Positions 18,004-28,229 of a stretch of DNA of 64,000 nt are shown here, piece after piece. The position numbers and the translations under genes are program-made. Every line of letters begins with the position of its first letter. Position 1 is the first letter of the stretch. The stretch comes from CAWFZT01 sp963820415 (GTDB taxonomy: Bacteria; Chloroflexota; Anaerolineae; Anaerolineales; Anaerolineaceae): the NCBI GenBank assembly GCA_963820415.1, contig CAWFZT010000008.1, positions 868,001 through 932,000 of the forward strand, in the 5' to 3' direction. The notes below the pieces were generated by a model. That model did no database searches, was not told the DNA's origin, and saw only the letters and a list, made by a program, of their open reading frames with translations.

Positions 18004-18765
18004 TTGTGTGATGGAAACCGAGTTACGGAATCCAACGTGTGGAACAGAGGCTATGGGACCTTTACCCAGGCGCCGACAGCCGCAGGTATCCAACTATTCA
18101 TCAATATTGCGGCCGATAAAGAAAATAAAGAAGATGTAGAGCATTTTTCAGGGATTGTAGCCAGGCTGATGTCAGGCCTGAATAATGATTTATACGGAAA
18201 GGCAGGCAATCCTTATTTAGATATTCCTGACGAAGTCGGAAACTGTTATACAACCTATCTTCCGTACAAGGAGCTGCCTGATGCGAGTGGTAACCGTCCG
18301 CAACGGATCGGTCTCTCCTGTTATTCTCTGGCTGCCAACTACTTCCTGCAAGATCCGGACGTGGGGCTTCTTAACGCGGAGGACAGCAGAGCGAAAGAAA
18401 CCCTCCGGCTGGCCTTGGAACAGCCTGGGGATCCCTTCGATCCAAGGATCATCCGCTGGCATCTGCCAAAACCACATCCGAGCCATATGGGTTACGGGCA
18501 AGGGCAGCTCCTCATGTCATTGATCTATGCCGGAAACCACACCGAATTTCAAAGCCGGCTAAAAGCTCTCTTTGACGTTTCCCTTCGGGAAGCCGGCGAT
18601 ATCTACCTGATGCAGGAGGTCTTGGCCAGGTCCGGAAACCCGAATCGAGGCAATAAAGCCCATCTCACCTATTTTCCTGTAATGGCGGCATACCTTGCAG
18701 CGCTTAACGGGAATAGTAGGGATGAAGGAAATAAATTCATAGCCGATTTAAAGATAATTGAGTAA
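18004..18765 (+). CDS. Unrecognised protein, possibly C-terminal remnant of a larger gene
   Basis: A 253-codon frame opens with TTG directly after an in-frame TAG at 18001; no Shine-Dalgarno precedes it. An alternative GTG lies at 18040. The sequence is helical, with conserved-looking segments (RGYGTFTQAP, GNCYTTYLPYKELP, HPSHMGYGQGQLL), resembling the end of an alpha/alpha-barrel glycan enzyme, but I cannot assign a family. The abrupt start without a usable initiation site suggests a 5'-truncated gene. It is divergent from the CHAP-protein gene. The 269-bp gap between them (17735-18003) shows no clear promoter. Confidence 0.5.
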   Translation: MCDGNRVTESNVWNRGYGTFTQAPTAAGIQLFINIAADKENKEDVEHFSGIVARLMSGLNNDLYGKAGNPYLDIPDEVGNCYTTYLPYKELPDASGNRPQRIGLSCYSLAANYFLQDPDVGLLNAEDSRAKETLRLALEQPGDPFDPRIIRWHLPKPHPSHMGYGQGQLLMSLIYAGNHTEFQSRLKALFDVSLREAGDIYLMQEVLARSGNPNRGNKAHLTYFPVMAAYLAALNGNSRDEGNKFIADLKIIE

Positions 18766-18800
18766 GTTATAATCAAGGCAGTCGTTTTCACTTCCCGGTG

Positions 18801-20721
18801 ATGAATTACATCAGGCGGATTCTAATTTTTCTTAGCTCGCTAACAGCCAGGCGCAAAAAGCCTGCCTGGCTCACGTTCTCCAATCCGCTTGCCCAGCTCA
18901 ATGGGATGCTCAGGCTGGTGCTGAAACGCCAGGGCCACCACCGCGGCCTGACCCTGCTGGCCCTGGTGGGCATCATCCTGTCAGTCGGGCTGGTCACGGA
19001 TGCCTCATTCTTTTCTACGGCGGTCGACCGGGTGATCCTGCTGCAGGAGCTGCGCGATTTCAGCGCCGGCACCGGCCGGCCGCCCTTCTCTACCTCGGTA
19101 TATTACTTCCCCTCCAGCCGCACGCCTGTGCCCCTGGAAACCGCCGAAAAGCTTTCCAAAACAATTTCCGGTATCCTCTCCCGACAGGTCGGCCTGCCCC
19201 TACGCTTCCAGGGCCTGGAAATTTCCAGCGGCGGGATGATGATGGGCCCGTCGCCCAATTCGCAGTTATACGCCGCCGGGAAAAACTACCTGGGGGAAAC
19301 CGAGCTGGTTTATATCACCGACGTGGCCAATCACCTTAAGGTCGAAGGGCAGCCTTTCGACGAAAACGGGGTCTCGGATAAGATGCTGGACGTGTGGATG
19401 CACGAAGATACCGCCCAGACAATGGGCGTTAACATAGGGGAGACCCTGCAGGTGGGGGTGAGCCTGGCCGACAACCAGATCCCCGTGCGCCTGGCGGGTT
19501 TCTGGCGTTCCACCGGCCAGGACAGCAGTTTCTGGTTCAACGACCCCGACACCTCGCTGAAGAACGTCCTGCTGGTGCGCCGCAAGGATTACATTAAATT
19601 TGTCCAGCCGCTCCTGCCATCCCGTTCGCGCGAGGTGAGCTGGTACATCATCCTGGACGACCAGAGTATCCTGGCCAGCAAAGGCGCCAGCTACCTGGAC
19701 GGCTTCAACCAGGCAGTGTACCTGGTCAACCAGATGCTGCCCGGGGCGCGGTTGAATATGCCCCCGCTGGACCCGCTGAAGAGCTTCGTGCAGCGCAGCA
19801 ATATCCTAACCGTGCTGCTGTTGGCTTACAATATCCCCGCCTTTATCATCCTGCTCTACTTCCTGGCGCTGACCTCAGGGATCATCGCTCGCTGGCAGCG
19901 CAAAGAGACCTCGATCCTGGTCAGCCGCGGCATCGGCACGGCGGGGGTGCTCAATTTGGCCTTTCTGGAACAACTGCTGCTGTTTATCCCCGGATACCCG
20001 CTGGGGATTGGCTTCGGCATGCTGCTGGCGCGCCTGATGGGTTACACGGCCAGCTTCTTGACTTTTACTGGGCGGGCCGACCTGCCGGTCTCCCTGGAGG
20101 GCTTGAGCTGGCCGTTGGCCGTTTTGGCCCTGGCCATTTCTATGCTGGCGCGGCTGGCGCCGGCCCTGCAGGTGGCGCGGAAAAGCAAGGTCGCCGAGGA
20201 ACGCGAGTGGGCGCGGCCGGCGCGCATGCCCTTCTGGCACCGCACTTACCTGGACCTGGTCTTGCTTCTGCCCGTTTTCTACGCCTACGACCAGATGGTC
20301 AAGAAAGGCAGCCTGGCCAACCTGGTCACCCGCCAGCCGGCCGACCTCTTCAACGACCCGCTGCTCATCCTGGTCCCGGCCCTGTTCATCATTACCATTG
20401 CCCTGGTGACGATGCGCCTGTTTTCTCTCACGATGCGCCTGGTTGACCTGCTAGCCAGCCGCATGCCCTGGATCACCGTGCACCTGGCTTTGCGCCAGTT
20501 GGGTCGGCAGAGCCAGGATTATCTCAGCCCGCTTCTGCTGGTAATCGTGGCCCTGGCGTTGGGCGTCTATACCCTCTCGATGGCGGCCAGCCTGGACCAA
20601 TGGCTGGTCGACCGCACTTACTACAACGCGGGGGCTGATATGACCATCCATCCGGCGCCCAACGTGGAGGGAACCACCTACATCGACGGGAGCTGGATCC
20701 CCGACCCGCAGGAATTTCTAA
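18801..20721 (+). CDS. FtsX/MacB-type ABC permease, N-terminal part (frameshifted)
   Basis: This is the first 640 residues of a large FtsX-family permease with an N-terminal membrane span (about 50-72). It has a long extracytoplasmic MacB-like domain (about 75-330), a block of three to four spans (about 340-465, QRKETSILVSRGIGTAGVL being the typical cytoplasmic loop) and the start of a second repeat. At 20720-20721 one A appears duplicated (CTAAGAG for CTAGAG). Removing it joins this frame to the following one as EFLEFSGVLKAARVGKFYF. As printed, the frame continues with unrelated residues to 20897. No partner ATPase is encoded nearby. Likely role: lipid, lipoprotein or substrate extrusion, or envelope remodelling. 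Confidence 0.8.
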
Positions 20722-21693
20722 GAGTTCAGCGGGGTCCTCAAAGCCGCCCGGGTGGGCAAATTCTACTTCAAAATCACGCCGCCAGCGGGGGAGGAGATCG
20801 ACGGGAACTTCCTGGCTATCGACCGACTGGATTTTCCGCAGGTGGCCTGGTACCGCCGCGACCTGTCGCAAGAGGATCTGGGCAGCTTGATGAATAGGCT
20901 GGCCGCCATGCCGGATGGCATCCTGGTCTCGCGCAATTTTCTGGCAGACAACCAGTTACACGTGGGCGACCGGGTGCCCGCGCTGGTGGGTATCATGGCG
21001 GGGGCAGAAGTCCAGTCGGAGTTCACCATCGCCGGTGTGTACGATTATTTCCCGACAGTGTACGAGGACGAGCGGCCGGCAGTGATCGGCAACATGGATA
21101 ACCTTTCGTCGTTGTTCAGCTTCACGGTTCCGCATGATATCTGGCTGAAGCTGAAACCGGGGACGGACCGGAAAAACCTGCCGGGCATGATTCTGCATAC
21201 GCTGAGTATCCGCGCAGAAGTGATCAATGATGCCCAGGCTAACCTGGCCGCCGAACAGGCAAAAATGGAGCGAGTGGGCATTTTTGGCACGCTGACCACC
21301 GGCTTCCTGGCCACGGCGGTCATGGCCATCCTCGGCCTGCTGATCTACAGCTACGCCTCGCTGCGCGAGAGCGTCTTCCGCTTCGGCGTACTGCAGGCAG
21401 TGGGTGTGCTGCGGCGCCAGATCATCAGCCAGGTGGTGATCGAATACACTTTCCTGTCCGCCTTTGGCGTGGCGGCTGGGGCCCTGGTGGGGATGGCTGC
21501 CTCTCGCATGTTCATCCCATTCTTCCGCTACACCGGCGGAAAGGGCGTGCCGCTGCCCCCACTGCTGCCCATTATCGCCGAACAACAGGTGATCCACCTG
21601 ACCCTGGCCTTTACCCTGATCGTGGTGGTGGCCGAGGTGCTGACAATCAGCGCCTCGATCCGCCACCAGCTGGCGCAGGTGCTGCGGGCCTGA
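20722..21693 (+). CDS. FtsX/MacB-type ABC permease, C-terminal part (frameshifted)
   Basis: This continues the preceding frame after the one-base shift. It holds the second extracytoplasmic domain (up to about 21260) and then the C-terminal FtsX block of three membrane spans (about 21290-21690; typical loop SLRESVFRFGVLQAVGVLRRQ). The whole protein would be about 964 residues with two FtsX repeats. If translated alone, initiation could only be at an internal GTG (20752) with no ribosome site. Its TGA directly abuts the minus-strand stop of the acyltransferase gene; the two stops together form TGATCA. Confidence 0.8.
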   Translation, partial: EFSGVLKAARVGKFYFKITPPAGEEIDGNFLAIDRLDFPQVAWYRRDLSQEDLGSLMNRLAAMPDGILVSRNFLADNQLHVGDRVPALVGIMAGAEVQSEFTIAGVYDYFPTVYEDERPAVIGNMDNLSSLFSFTVPHDIWLKLKPGTDRKNLPGMILHTLSIRAEVINDAQANLAAEQAKMERVGIFGTLTTGFLATAVMAILGLLIYSYASLRESVFRFGVLQAVGVLRRQIISQVVIEYTFLSAFGVAAGALVGMAASRMFIPFFRYTGGKGVPLPPLLPIIAEQQVIHLTLAFTLIVVVAEVLTISASIRHQLAQVLRA

Positions 21694-22581
21694 TCAAACT
21701 GCCGGCGCAGTGATCCTTTGCCGGTGTTCCGCCAACAGGCAGCCCGCCTGAGCGATGACGGTGGACATGAGCTCTGCCTGGTCCAACCCCGCAATACAGA
21801 TGGGCTGGCCGAACGAGATGCAGGGGATATCGCCAGACGGGCGGTGAAAAATCATCAACTGAATGATTTTAAGGATTTCGGCCAGCTTGCGTTTTTCCCA
21901 ATCCTGCCTGGCCAGGGCCAGCAGCGGGGTTTTCAAGCTGCTCCGGGAGAGAATGCCGCTGACAATGGCGGGCACGACCTGTGTGTGAGGCGCTTTGCGC
22001 AGAAAAATTTCCAGGCTCTTTGACCAGGTTTGCAGGGTTTCCTCCGAGCCGGGCATGCTGGCCGGGTCAGGGTCGACCAGGCCGGTGGCGAAGGTCAGCA
22101 CCGCCCCGCCCGTTTGCAGATGGCGGATGGCAGCGCTGATGGCGGTCATACGCTGGCGCGGGTCGGGGGTGACGAAGATCAGGTGTTCGCTGACGGCCGG
22201 GAAACCCATGGTGAAGGGCACCCCGCTGGCGAGGATGCGCAGGTCGTCGCGCAGGTTGGCAGTGAGCAGCACCGAATCGTAACCGCCCGGGTGGTTAGAG
22301 GCGACCAGCAGCGGGCCTTGCGCCGGGAGGTTTTCGGCGCCGTACACCCGGCAGTCCCTGACAAAGAACTGCTGCAGCCAGCGCGCTCCAGCAGAGAGGC
22401 CATATAGAGCGACCCGGTCGTTAAAGGCGGTAAAAAGGGTGGTAAAACGGTGGGCCGGTTGCCAGAATAGCGGTTCGAGCAGGCGGCGCTGCCAACCTTC
22501 CAGCGGCAGGCCCATGGCGACGACGATTTCCCGGATGATCGCCCGGGTCATGGCGTTGATCTGGTCGGGATGTTCTAGCAT
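21694..22581 (-). CDS. PlsC-like phospholipid/glycerol acyltransferase
   Basis: A 295-residue acyltransferase. The catalytic HX4D motif is NHPGGYD (near residue 92), and downstream blocks correspond to family motifs II-III (GVPFTMGFPAV, GGAVLTFATG). Members transfer acyl groups to lysophosphatidate or related lipid acceptors at the membrane. The central core is soluble with weakly hydrophobic segments, and no signal peptide is seen. It is convergent with the FtsX permease. Upstream, 250 bp of intergenic sequence contains the second palindromic repeat and separates it from the divergent fucosidase. The exact acceptor is not predictable; linkage to the sphingoid-base genes 4.4 kb away is only a thought. 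Confidence 0.82.
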   Translation of the reverse strand: MLEHPDQINAMTRAIIREIVVAMGLPLEGWQRRLLEPLFWQPAHRFTTLFTAFNDRVALYGLSAGARWLQQFFVRDCRVYGAENLPAQGPLLVASNHPGGYDSVLLTANLRDDLRILASGVPFTMGFPAVSEHLIFVTPDPRQRMTAISAAIRHLQTGGAVLTFATGLVDPDPASMPGSEETLQTWSKSLEIFLRKAPHTQVVPAIVSGILSRSSLKTPLLALARQDWEKRKLAEILKIIQLMIFHRPSGDIPCISFGQPICIAGLDQAELMSTVIAQAGCLLAEHRQRITAPAV

Positions 22582-22693
22582 GGTGACCTCGTTGGTGTTG
22601 GTATTATGTTACAGTATTTTTCTAAAAATCGCTGCTTTTTTTGCCCATTTATCGGCAGTTATCCAGATAATTCCTAATAAAGATAATTACAAC

Positions 22694-22749
22694 TCCCAGA
22701 TTTTGGGGGGTGAGCGTGCGTACGCACGCTCACCCCTAAAATCTGGGGA
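22694..22749. repeat. 56-bp near-perfect palindrome (repeat copy 2)
   Basis: Arms 22694-22721 and 22722-22749 pair with only two mismatches. The ends (CCAGATTTT) and core (GAGCGTGC/GCACGCTC) match the palindrome at 8942-8991, while the middle segment (GGGGGGT versus GGGCTAT) differs with compensating changes in both arms. It sits between two divergently transcribed genes, where a transcription terminator is not expected. A dispersed palindromic element (REP- or MITE-like) is therefore the best description. Confidence 0.85.
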
Positions 22750-22834
22750 CCTTCCATGCTAAATCCCAATTAGCCAATCTTTTCTAGCGATTAAATTATG
22801 ATAGACTTGCCAGAAGACCCAGTGAGGTGGTGTT

Positions 22835-24320
22835 ATGTCCAACCTATCATTCAAGTTGCCCGAGTCCGAAGTGCACTGGAAGGCGGTCAAGAGCTACGTC
22901 GAAGAGAGCCCGGCGCAAGATTACCGGCATGCTCCAGACAGCGCCATCGAAGCCTTCAGGCAGATCAAATACGCCGTGCGCATCCATTGGGGTCTGTATT
23001 CTATGCAGCACCTGCAGCAGGAGTTCCTGGCCTTTCTTGCAGATGGCGCCGGAAGAGCGGCAGGCCTACCAGCAGCTTTACCAATCCTTCAACCCGACCG
23101 GATTCGACGCCAAGGAGTGGATGGAGCTGTTCCAGCGAGTGGGCCTGAAATGCATGGCGATCACCACCAAACATCATGAAGGCTTTGCGCTGTTCGATAC
23201 GCAAACTCGGGTCAGGCGGCGGGTCAACTGGACGGCCACGGGTGGTCCGCAGATCGAGGACTGCGACCTGGCTTATGGCGTGATGGAGACACCCTTCAAA
23301 CGCGACATTATCAAGGAATTGTGCGACGCCGCCCATGCACGCGGGGTCAAAATCGACTTTTATTTTTCACATCCGGATTGGTACGACGCCGATTTCAGAC
23401 CTTACAGCTACCACCCCCTGCAGACACGACGTGCGTTGGAACATCCTGAAGAATATGGCCCGTCCAACGCTTACCTGCAGGACCTTCAGAAAAGGCTGAA
23501 GTCAACCGGCCTGTACCCCGAACCCACCCCAGAAGAAACTGCCCGCATGCTGAGACGCCACCGCCAGCAACTTTTCGAGTTGCTGACCCACTATGGCAAG
23601 ATCGACATGCTTTGCCTGGATATGTGGCTGGGCAAACCGGTGTGGCCCGAACTGCGCGAGACGGTCCGGTTGCTGCGCCAGCTCCAACCTGAGATCATGC
23701 TGCGCAATCGCGGCATCGGGAATTACGCCGATTACTACACCCCCGAAAACTTCGTCCCGGGCGACACAGAAAACACCGCCATGCCCTGGATGGTGATTTA
23801 CCCGCTCGGGCGTACGTTCTCCTACGACCCGGATGGAAGCCAGTACAAAAGCACCGCTTGGATTGTGGCCAACCTGGTCGACAGTGTGGCGAAGGGCGGC
23901 AATTTCATGCTAGGCATCGGCCCGGATGGCAACGGCAGATTCCACCCCGAGGCAGTCCGCCGCCTGGAAGAAGCTGGACAGTGGCTGGAGGTCAATGGCG
24001 AGGCTATTTTCGGGACGCACCCGTGGGTGCGCTGGAAGGAAGGCGATGACCTGAGGTTCACCCTCTCCGACGACGGATTCAGCCTGTATGCCGTGGCTTT
24101 GAAGCGGTCTGAGGGACGTCTACACCTGAAGTCAATCAATCCAAATGAAGGCTGCCAGGTCAGCATGCCAGGCGTCGCGGGATGCCTGCAGTGGTACGGC
24201 GACCCTGACGGCGGTCTGACGATCGAAACTCCGCAACGACTGCTGGATAACGCTGATCATTCCGGATGCGGCGCATGGGTCTTCAAAATTAGCGGGTTCA
24301 CCCCTAATGGTTACGAATGA
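22835..24320 (+). CDS. GH29 alpha-L-fucosidase family protein (frameshifted)
   Basis: A GH29-type glycosidase removing L-fucose from glycans. The N-terminal frame (ATG 22835, GAGGTGG upstream) carries YAVRIHWGLYSM. Translation must shift at 23037-23038, where one T appears duplicated (CTTGCAG for CTGCAG), giving FLAFLQMAPEERQ and then KCMAITTKHHEGFALF, TPFKRDIIKELCDAA and DFYFSHPDWYD. The likely nucleophile Asp is in LCLDMWLG. The C-terminal region (about 390-490) is beta-rich. Length (about 494 residues) fits the family, and no signal peptide is seen. The stop overlaps the next start by 14 bp, so fucosidase and amidase are probably co-translated. The sugar isomerase/kinase/aldolase module at 29-32 kb could use the released deoxyhexose. 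Confidence 0.82.
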
Positions 24321-25257
24321 AAGGCAAATAAATGTGCCAGTAAAACGCACGCCACAAGCCGGCAGACCGGTCAATATCACCTGCCTGAGCTTTTCAAGGA
24401 TGGGGCTGGAGGACGCTACTGCCCTACTCCGGCTGGAAGGCGCCTTCGCCACCGACCTGGTGGTGCTGCCCGAGTATTGGCGCGGCCTGGAACAACCCGA
24501 GCCACTGGACGGCCCCACTATCCACGCCGTTGCGGAGGTAGCCAGGGCGTGCGGGATGTATGTGGTTTGCCCGCTCGACCGCCTGGATGAGAATGGCAGG
24601 CGGCTCAATTCGGCGGTGCTGATCGACCGGCAGGGCCAGCCGGTCGGAGTGTATGACAAGCATTTCCCGTATTGGGACGAACTGCGCCTCCAGCCGCCTG
24701 TGCTGCCCGGTGCAGCCATCCCGGTATTCGAGACGGATTTTGGCTGCCTGGGGCTGGCCACCTGCTTCGATATGAATTTTCCTGAAGTATGGAAAAAGTT
24801 GGCGGAGCAGGGCGCTGAACTGGTCGCTTGGATCAGCGAGGTGTCAGGAGGGCTTTCGCTGCAAGCCCAGGCCATCACCAACCACTTCTACATCGTCACC
24901 GCTGATAAAACCTGCGACTGCAGCGTCTTCGACATCACCGGCCAACGGGTCTTGTATGAAAAGACCCCCGGCTTGAACGTTTCGCGCTTTACTCTCGATC
25001 TGGACCGGGGCATCTATCACTACAACTTCAACCTGCAAAAACGCACTAGCTTGCTAAACGATCACGGCGACGAGGTAGGCATCAACCTCGACCTGCCCGA
25101 AGAAGAATGGTTCGTGCTCAAGGCCATCAAAGCCGGCGCCAGGGCACGCCCCCTGGCCAGCGCCTATGGTCTGGAAGAGCTGCGCCATTACCTTGACCGC
25201 AGCCAGAGCGAGATCAATACCCTGCGGGATCGACAAGGTCGACAGCCCAACGGATAG
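24307..25257 (+). CDS. Carbon-nitrogen hydrolase (nitrilase superfamily)
   Basis: A 316-residue amidase-type enzyme with the complete Glu-Lys-Cys triad: Glu in VVLPEYW (about 56), Lys in YDKHFPYWDE (about 118) and Cys in LATCFDMNFPEV (about 157). These hydrolyse C-N bonds of amides, carbamoyl compounds or nitriles in the cytoplasm. The ATG lies within the end of the fucosidase gene (14-bp overlap), indicating coupling. The sequence alone does not give the substrate. A link to N-acylated or amidated sugar residues is conceivable from the neighbour but unproven. Confidence 0.88.
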   Translation: MVTNERQINVPVKRTPQAGRPVNITCLSFSRMGLEDATALLRLEGAFATDLVVLPEYWRGLEQPEPLDGPTIHAVAEVARACGMYVVCPLDRLDENGRRLNSAVLIDRQGQPVGVYDKHFPYWDELRLQPPVLPGAAIPVFETDFGCLGLATCFDMNFPEVWKKLAEQGAELVAWISEVSGGLSLQAQAITNHFYIVTADKTCDCSVFDITGQRVLYEKTPGLNVSRFTLDLDRGIYHYNFNLQKRTSLLNDHGDEVGINLDLPEEEWFVLKAIKAGARARPLASAYGLEELRHYLDRSQSEINTLRDRQGRQPNG

Positions 25258-25350
25258 AAAAGCATTTATAATTGTGTCGGTCGAGGGGGGATGTGTCCCA
25301 CATGCAAAAAGTAAATACTGAGCAATCATTTCGTCCTGATGGAGGTACGT

Positions 25351-25977
25351 GTGAATTTTTCTTTCCTGCCGGCCGAAGTAAAATTTTATGATTATTTTGA
25401 ACGGGCCAGTAGCAACCTGCTGGAAGGGGCGCGCCTGCTGCAGACCCTACTCGACGACTATCAAAATGTGGAAGAAATGGTTGGGCAGATCACCGAGATC
25501 GAGCACCGCGGCGACTTTATCGTCCACGAAGTCACCGACCTCCTGCCGCGCACCCTGATCACACCTATCGACGCCGACGATATCCAGCGCCTGGTCAGTT
25601 CTGTGGACGACGCCCTGGATGCCGTGTACGCCGTGGCGCAGCGCCTGCTGATCTACCAGATTACTGACATACGCAAGCCGGCCAAACGCCTGGCGCACCT
25701 GATCGTCGAAAGCGCCCAGGAGCTGGATGCCGCTATCAAGGGCCTGCGTGACAAGCGCCAGTTCAACCAGGTGCGCGAACGCATCGTGCAGATCAACACT
25801 CTCGAAAACAACGGCGACCGCGTCCTTTACGATGGCCTGACCGCCCTGGTTTCTCACCGGGAAGATATTTTCGATTTCATCCGCTGGAAAGAAATCTACG
25901 AGCTGCTCGAAGCCACTACTGACCGCATTGAAGATGCCGGGGATGTGATCCAGAGGGTGCTGGTCTCTAATGGTTGA
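25351..25977 (+). CDS. DUF47/PhoU-like phosphate transport regulator
   Basis: A 208-residue helical protein of the DUF47 family (PhoU-like bundle), recognised by segments such as EIEHRGDFIVHEVTDLL and DALDAVYAVAQRL and the C-terminal TDRIEDAGDVI. It usually accompanies Pit phosphate transporters and is thought to gate or regulate them at the membrane. GTG 25351 is preferred as start because GGAGGT (25341-25346) lies just upstream; the ATG at 25339 overlaps that ribosome site. Its stop overlaps the Pit gene by 8 bp, the standard arrangement. Confidence 0.9.
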   Translation: MNFSFLPAEVKFYDYFERASSNLLEGARLLQTLLDDYQNVEEMVGQITEIEHRGDFIVHEVTDLLPRTLITPIDADDIQRLVSSVDDALDAVYAVAQRLLIYQITDIRKPAKRLAHLIVESAQELDAAIKGLRDKRQFNQVRERIVQINTLENNGDRVLYDGLTALVSHREDIFDFIRWKEIYELLEATTDRIEDAGDVIQRVLVSNG

Positions 25978-27007
25978 TTGGACTTTAATCTTTGCCATCT
26001 TCATCATCGGTACAGCGCTGGCTTTCGACTTTGTTAATGGCTTTCACGACGCAGCCAATTCGATTGCCACGGTGGTTTCCACGCGGGTGCTGACCCCGTT
26101 GCAAGGTGTGGCCTGGGCGGCTCTCTTTAACTTTGTGGCGGCCTTCACTTTCGGCACAGCCGTCGCCAAAACTGTCGGGGACGGCCTGGTAGACGTCAAC
26201 AAGGTGGATAACCTGGTCCTGCTTACCGGTTTGATCGGTGCCATCGCCTGGGATCTGATCACCTGGCGGTTGGGCCTGCCGACCAGCTCATCCCACGCTC
26301 TGATCGGGGGCTACGCAGGGGCCGCCATCTTGAAAGCCGGTTGGAGCGTGCTGGTAGTGAACGGCTGGGTCAAGACTTTGTCATTCATCGTTGTTGCCCC
26401 CTTGCTGGGCTGGCTCCTCGGCTCAATCTTCATGGTGGCCATCTTATGGCTATTCCGCAAATGGACGCCGGCCAGCACTGATCACCTGTTCCGGCGCGGG
26501 CAGCTTGTTTCGGCTGCCCTGTACAGCCTGGGCCACGGCACAAACGACGCCCAGAAAACCATGGGGATTATTGCCGGCGTGCTTTTCACAGCTCCAAACT
26601 TGCGCTACCTGGTGGTCGATGCCACCGGGCACCTGACCATCCCATTTTGGATCATGTTAATGGCCCACGCCGCGATTGCCACGGGGACACTCTCCGGCGG
26701 CTGGCGCATCGTGCACACCATGGGCAGCAAGATCACCAAGCTCATCCCCATCGGGGGCTTTGCAGCAGAGACGGCTGGCGCAGTGACCATCTTCGCTGCC
26801 TCCGCCCTCGGCATTCCAGTTTCCACCACACATACCATCGCCGGGGCGATCGTCGGCATCGGCTCGATCCGCAGCAAGCGGTCCGTGCATTGGGGAGTAG
26901 CCGGGCGCATCGTATGGGCCTGGATTCTGACCATCCCGGCAGCGGCCATCATTGCCGGGGCAGCCTATTTGATTGTAACTAACGCACAAAGGCTGTTCGG
27001 CGGCTAG
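25970..27007 (+). CDS. Inorganic phosphate transporter, Pit family
   Basis: A 345-residue membrane protein with about ten hydrophobic segments. It has both diagnostic family repeats: GFHDAANSIATVV near the N-terminus and GTNDAQKTMGII in the second half. It transports metal-phosphate or phosphate with protons or sodium at low affinity. It is translationally coupled to the DUF47 gene. Its TAG overlaps the convergent stop of the alpha-oxoamine synthase gene within CTAG, so the two transcription units meet with no gap. Confidence 0.95.
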   Translation: MVDWTLIFAIFIIGTALAFDFVNGFHDAANSIATVVSTRVLTPLQGVAWAALFNFVAAFTFGTAVAKTVGDGLVDVNKVDNLVLLTGLIGAIAWDLITWRLGLPTSSSHALIGGYAGAAILKAGWSVLVVNGWVKTLSFIVVAPLLGWLLGSIFMVAILWLFRKWTPASTDHLFRRGQLVSAALYSLGHGTNDAQKTMGIIAGVLFTAPNLRYLVVDATGHLTIPFWIMLMAHAAIATGTLSGGWRIVHTMGSKITKLIPIGGFAAETAGAVTIFAASALGIPVSTTHTIAGAIVGIGSIRSKRSVHWGVAGRIVWAWILTIPAAAIIAGAAYLIVTNAQRLFGG

Positions 27008-28182
27008 ATCAACCCAACCTGCTTGCCGACCTTGCTGAAGACCTCCAGCACCCGGCATAACTGATCATCGGTATGGGTGGCCATATAGCTGGTGCGCAGA
27101 AGCTGGCCTCCAGCCGGGACAGCCGGGCTGAGCACCGGGTTGACGAAGACCCCCGCATCAAAGAGTAACCGCCAGGTGAGCAGGGTTTTCTGGTCATCGC
27201 CAATTTTGATGGGGATGACCGGCGTTTGAGATCTGCCGATGTCAAAACCGAGCAGTCGGTATTCCTTGCGCATATACTCGGCGATCTGGGTGAGACGGGC
27301 TATCCGCTCAGGTTCCTCGCGCATCACCGCCAGGGCGGCCAGGGCGGCCGCGGCGTTGGCAGGGGGGATGCTGGCGCTGAAGATCAGGGCGCGGGCATTA
27401 TGTTTCACGTAGTGGACGACGTACTCCTCTCCGGCGATGAACCCGCCCAGTGAGGCAAAAGACTTGCTGAAGGTCGACATGATGATATCAACCTGGCCGT
27501 TCAGACCGAAGTGGGCCGCCGTGCCGTGCCCACCGCCCAGCACGCCGATGGAGTGGGCGTCATCGACCATCAGGCGCGCCTTGTACTGCTGGCAGAGGCG
27601 GGCAATTTCAGGCAGGGGGGCTATATCGCCTTCCATGCTGAACAGGCCATCCACCACCACCAGCTTGCCTTTATCAGGTGAAATGCTGGAGAGAGTGCGT
27701 TCCAGGCTGCCCATGTCGCTGTGCTGAAAACGGTTAATCTTGCCCCAGGACAGTCTGGCGCCGTCAACGATGCTGGCATGGTCATCTTTGTCGAGGATGA
27801 CCACGTCGTCCCGGCCCACCAGGGCGCTGATAGTGCCCAGGTTGGTCTGCATGCCGGTGGAAAACACCAAAGCCGCTTCCTTACCTACCCAGGCAGCCAG
27901 CTCGTGTTCGAGTTGTTCGTGAAGCTCGAGGGTGCCGTTTAGAAAGCGCGAGCCGGTGCAGCTCGTGCCAAAACAGTTGATCGCATCCACAGCGGCCTGC
28001 CGTACTTTAGGATGCGTGGTGAGACCCAGGTAATTGTTCGACCCGCACATGATCAGGCGATGCCCGCGAAAAACTGCTTCAGTACCCTCGTTAGCGGTTA
28101 AAGGGATAAAGTAAGGATAGGATCCCGCCGCGATAGCTTCCTTAGCGAGAGTATAGCTGGAGCATTTTTCGAAAATATCCAT
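27004..28182 (-). CDS. Alpha-oxoamine synthase, serine palmitoyltransferase-like
   Basis: A 392-residue PLP enzyme of the AONS/KBL/SPT family, which condenses an amino acid with an acyl-CoA or acyl-ACP. Visible are GSNNYLGL, the His-stacking region DKDDHASIVDG, DDAHSIGVLG (PLP ring Asp/His) and the Schiff-base Lys in STFSKSFASLGG. Family motifs do not separate BioF, Kbl and Spt by eye. The upstream co-oriented SDR resembles 3-ketosphinganine reductase, which favours a serine palmitoyltransferase role, the first step to sphingoid bases. No bioA/B/D genes adjoin. It is the second gene of a two-gene operon, 47 bp after the SDR. Confidence 0.85.
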   Translation of the reverse strand: MDIFEKCSSYTLAKEAIAAGSYPYFIPLTANEGTEAVFRGHRLIMCGSNNYLGLTTHPKVRQAAVDAINCFGTSCTGSRFLNGTLELHEQLEHELAAWVGKEAALVFSTGMQTNLGTISALVGRDDVVILDKDDHASIVDGARLSWGKINRFQHSDMGSLERTLSSISPDKGKLVVVDGLFSMEGDIAPLPEIARLCQQYKARLMVDDAHSIGVLGGGHGTAAHFGLNGQVDIIMSTFSKSFASLGGFIAGEEYVVHYVKHNARALIFSASIPPANAAAALAALAVMREEPERIARLTQIAEYMRKEYRLLGFDIGRSQTPVIPIKIGDDQKTLLTWRLLFDAGVFVNPVLSPAVPAGGQLLRTSYMATHTDDQLCRVLEVFSKVGKQVGLI

Positions 28183-28229
28183 CGTATACCTTTCTTGTGC
28201 GTTTATCAGAAAAAAACAGGCTTGATTTT

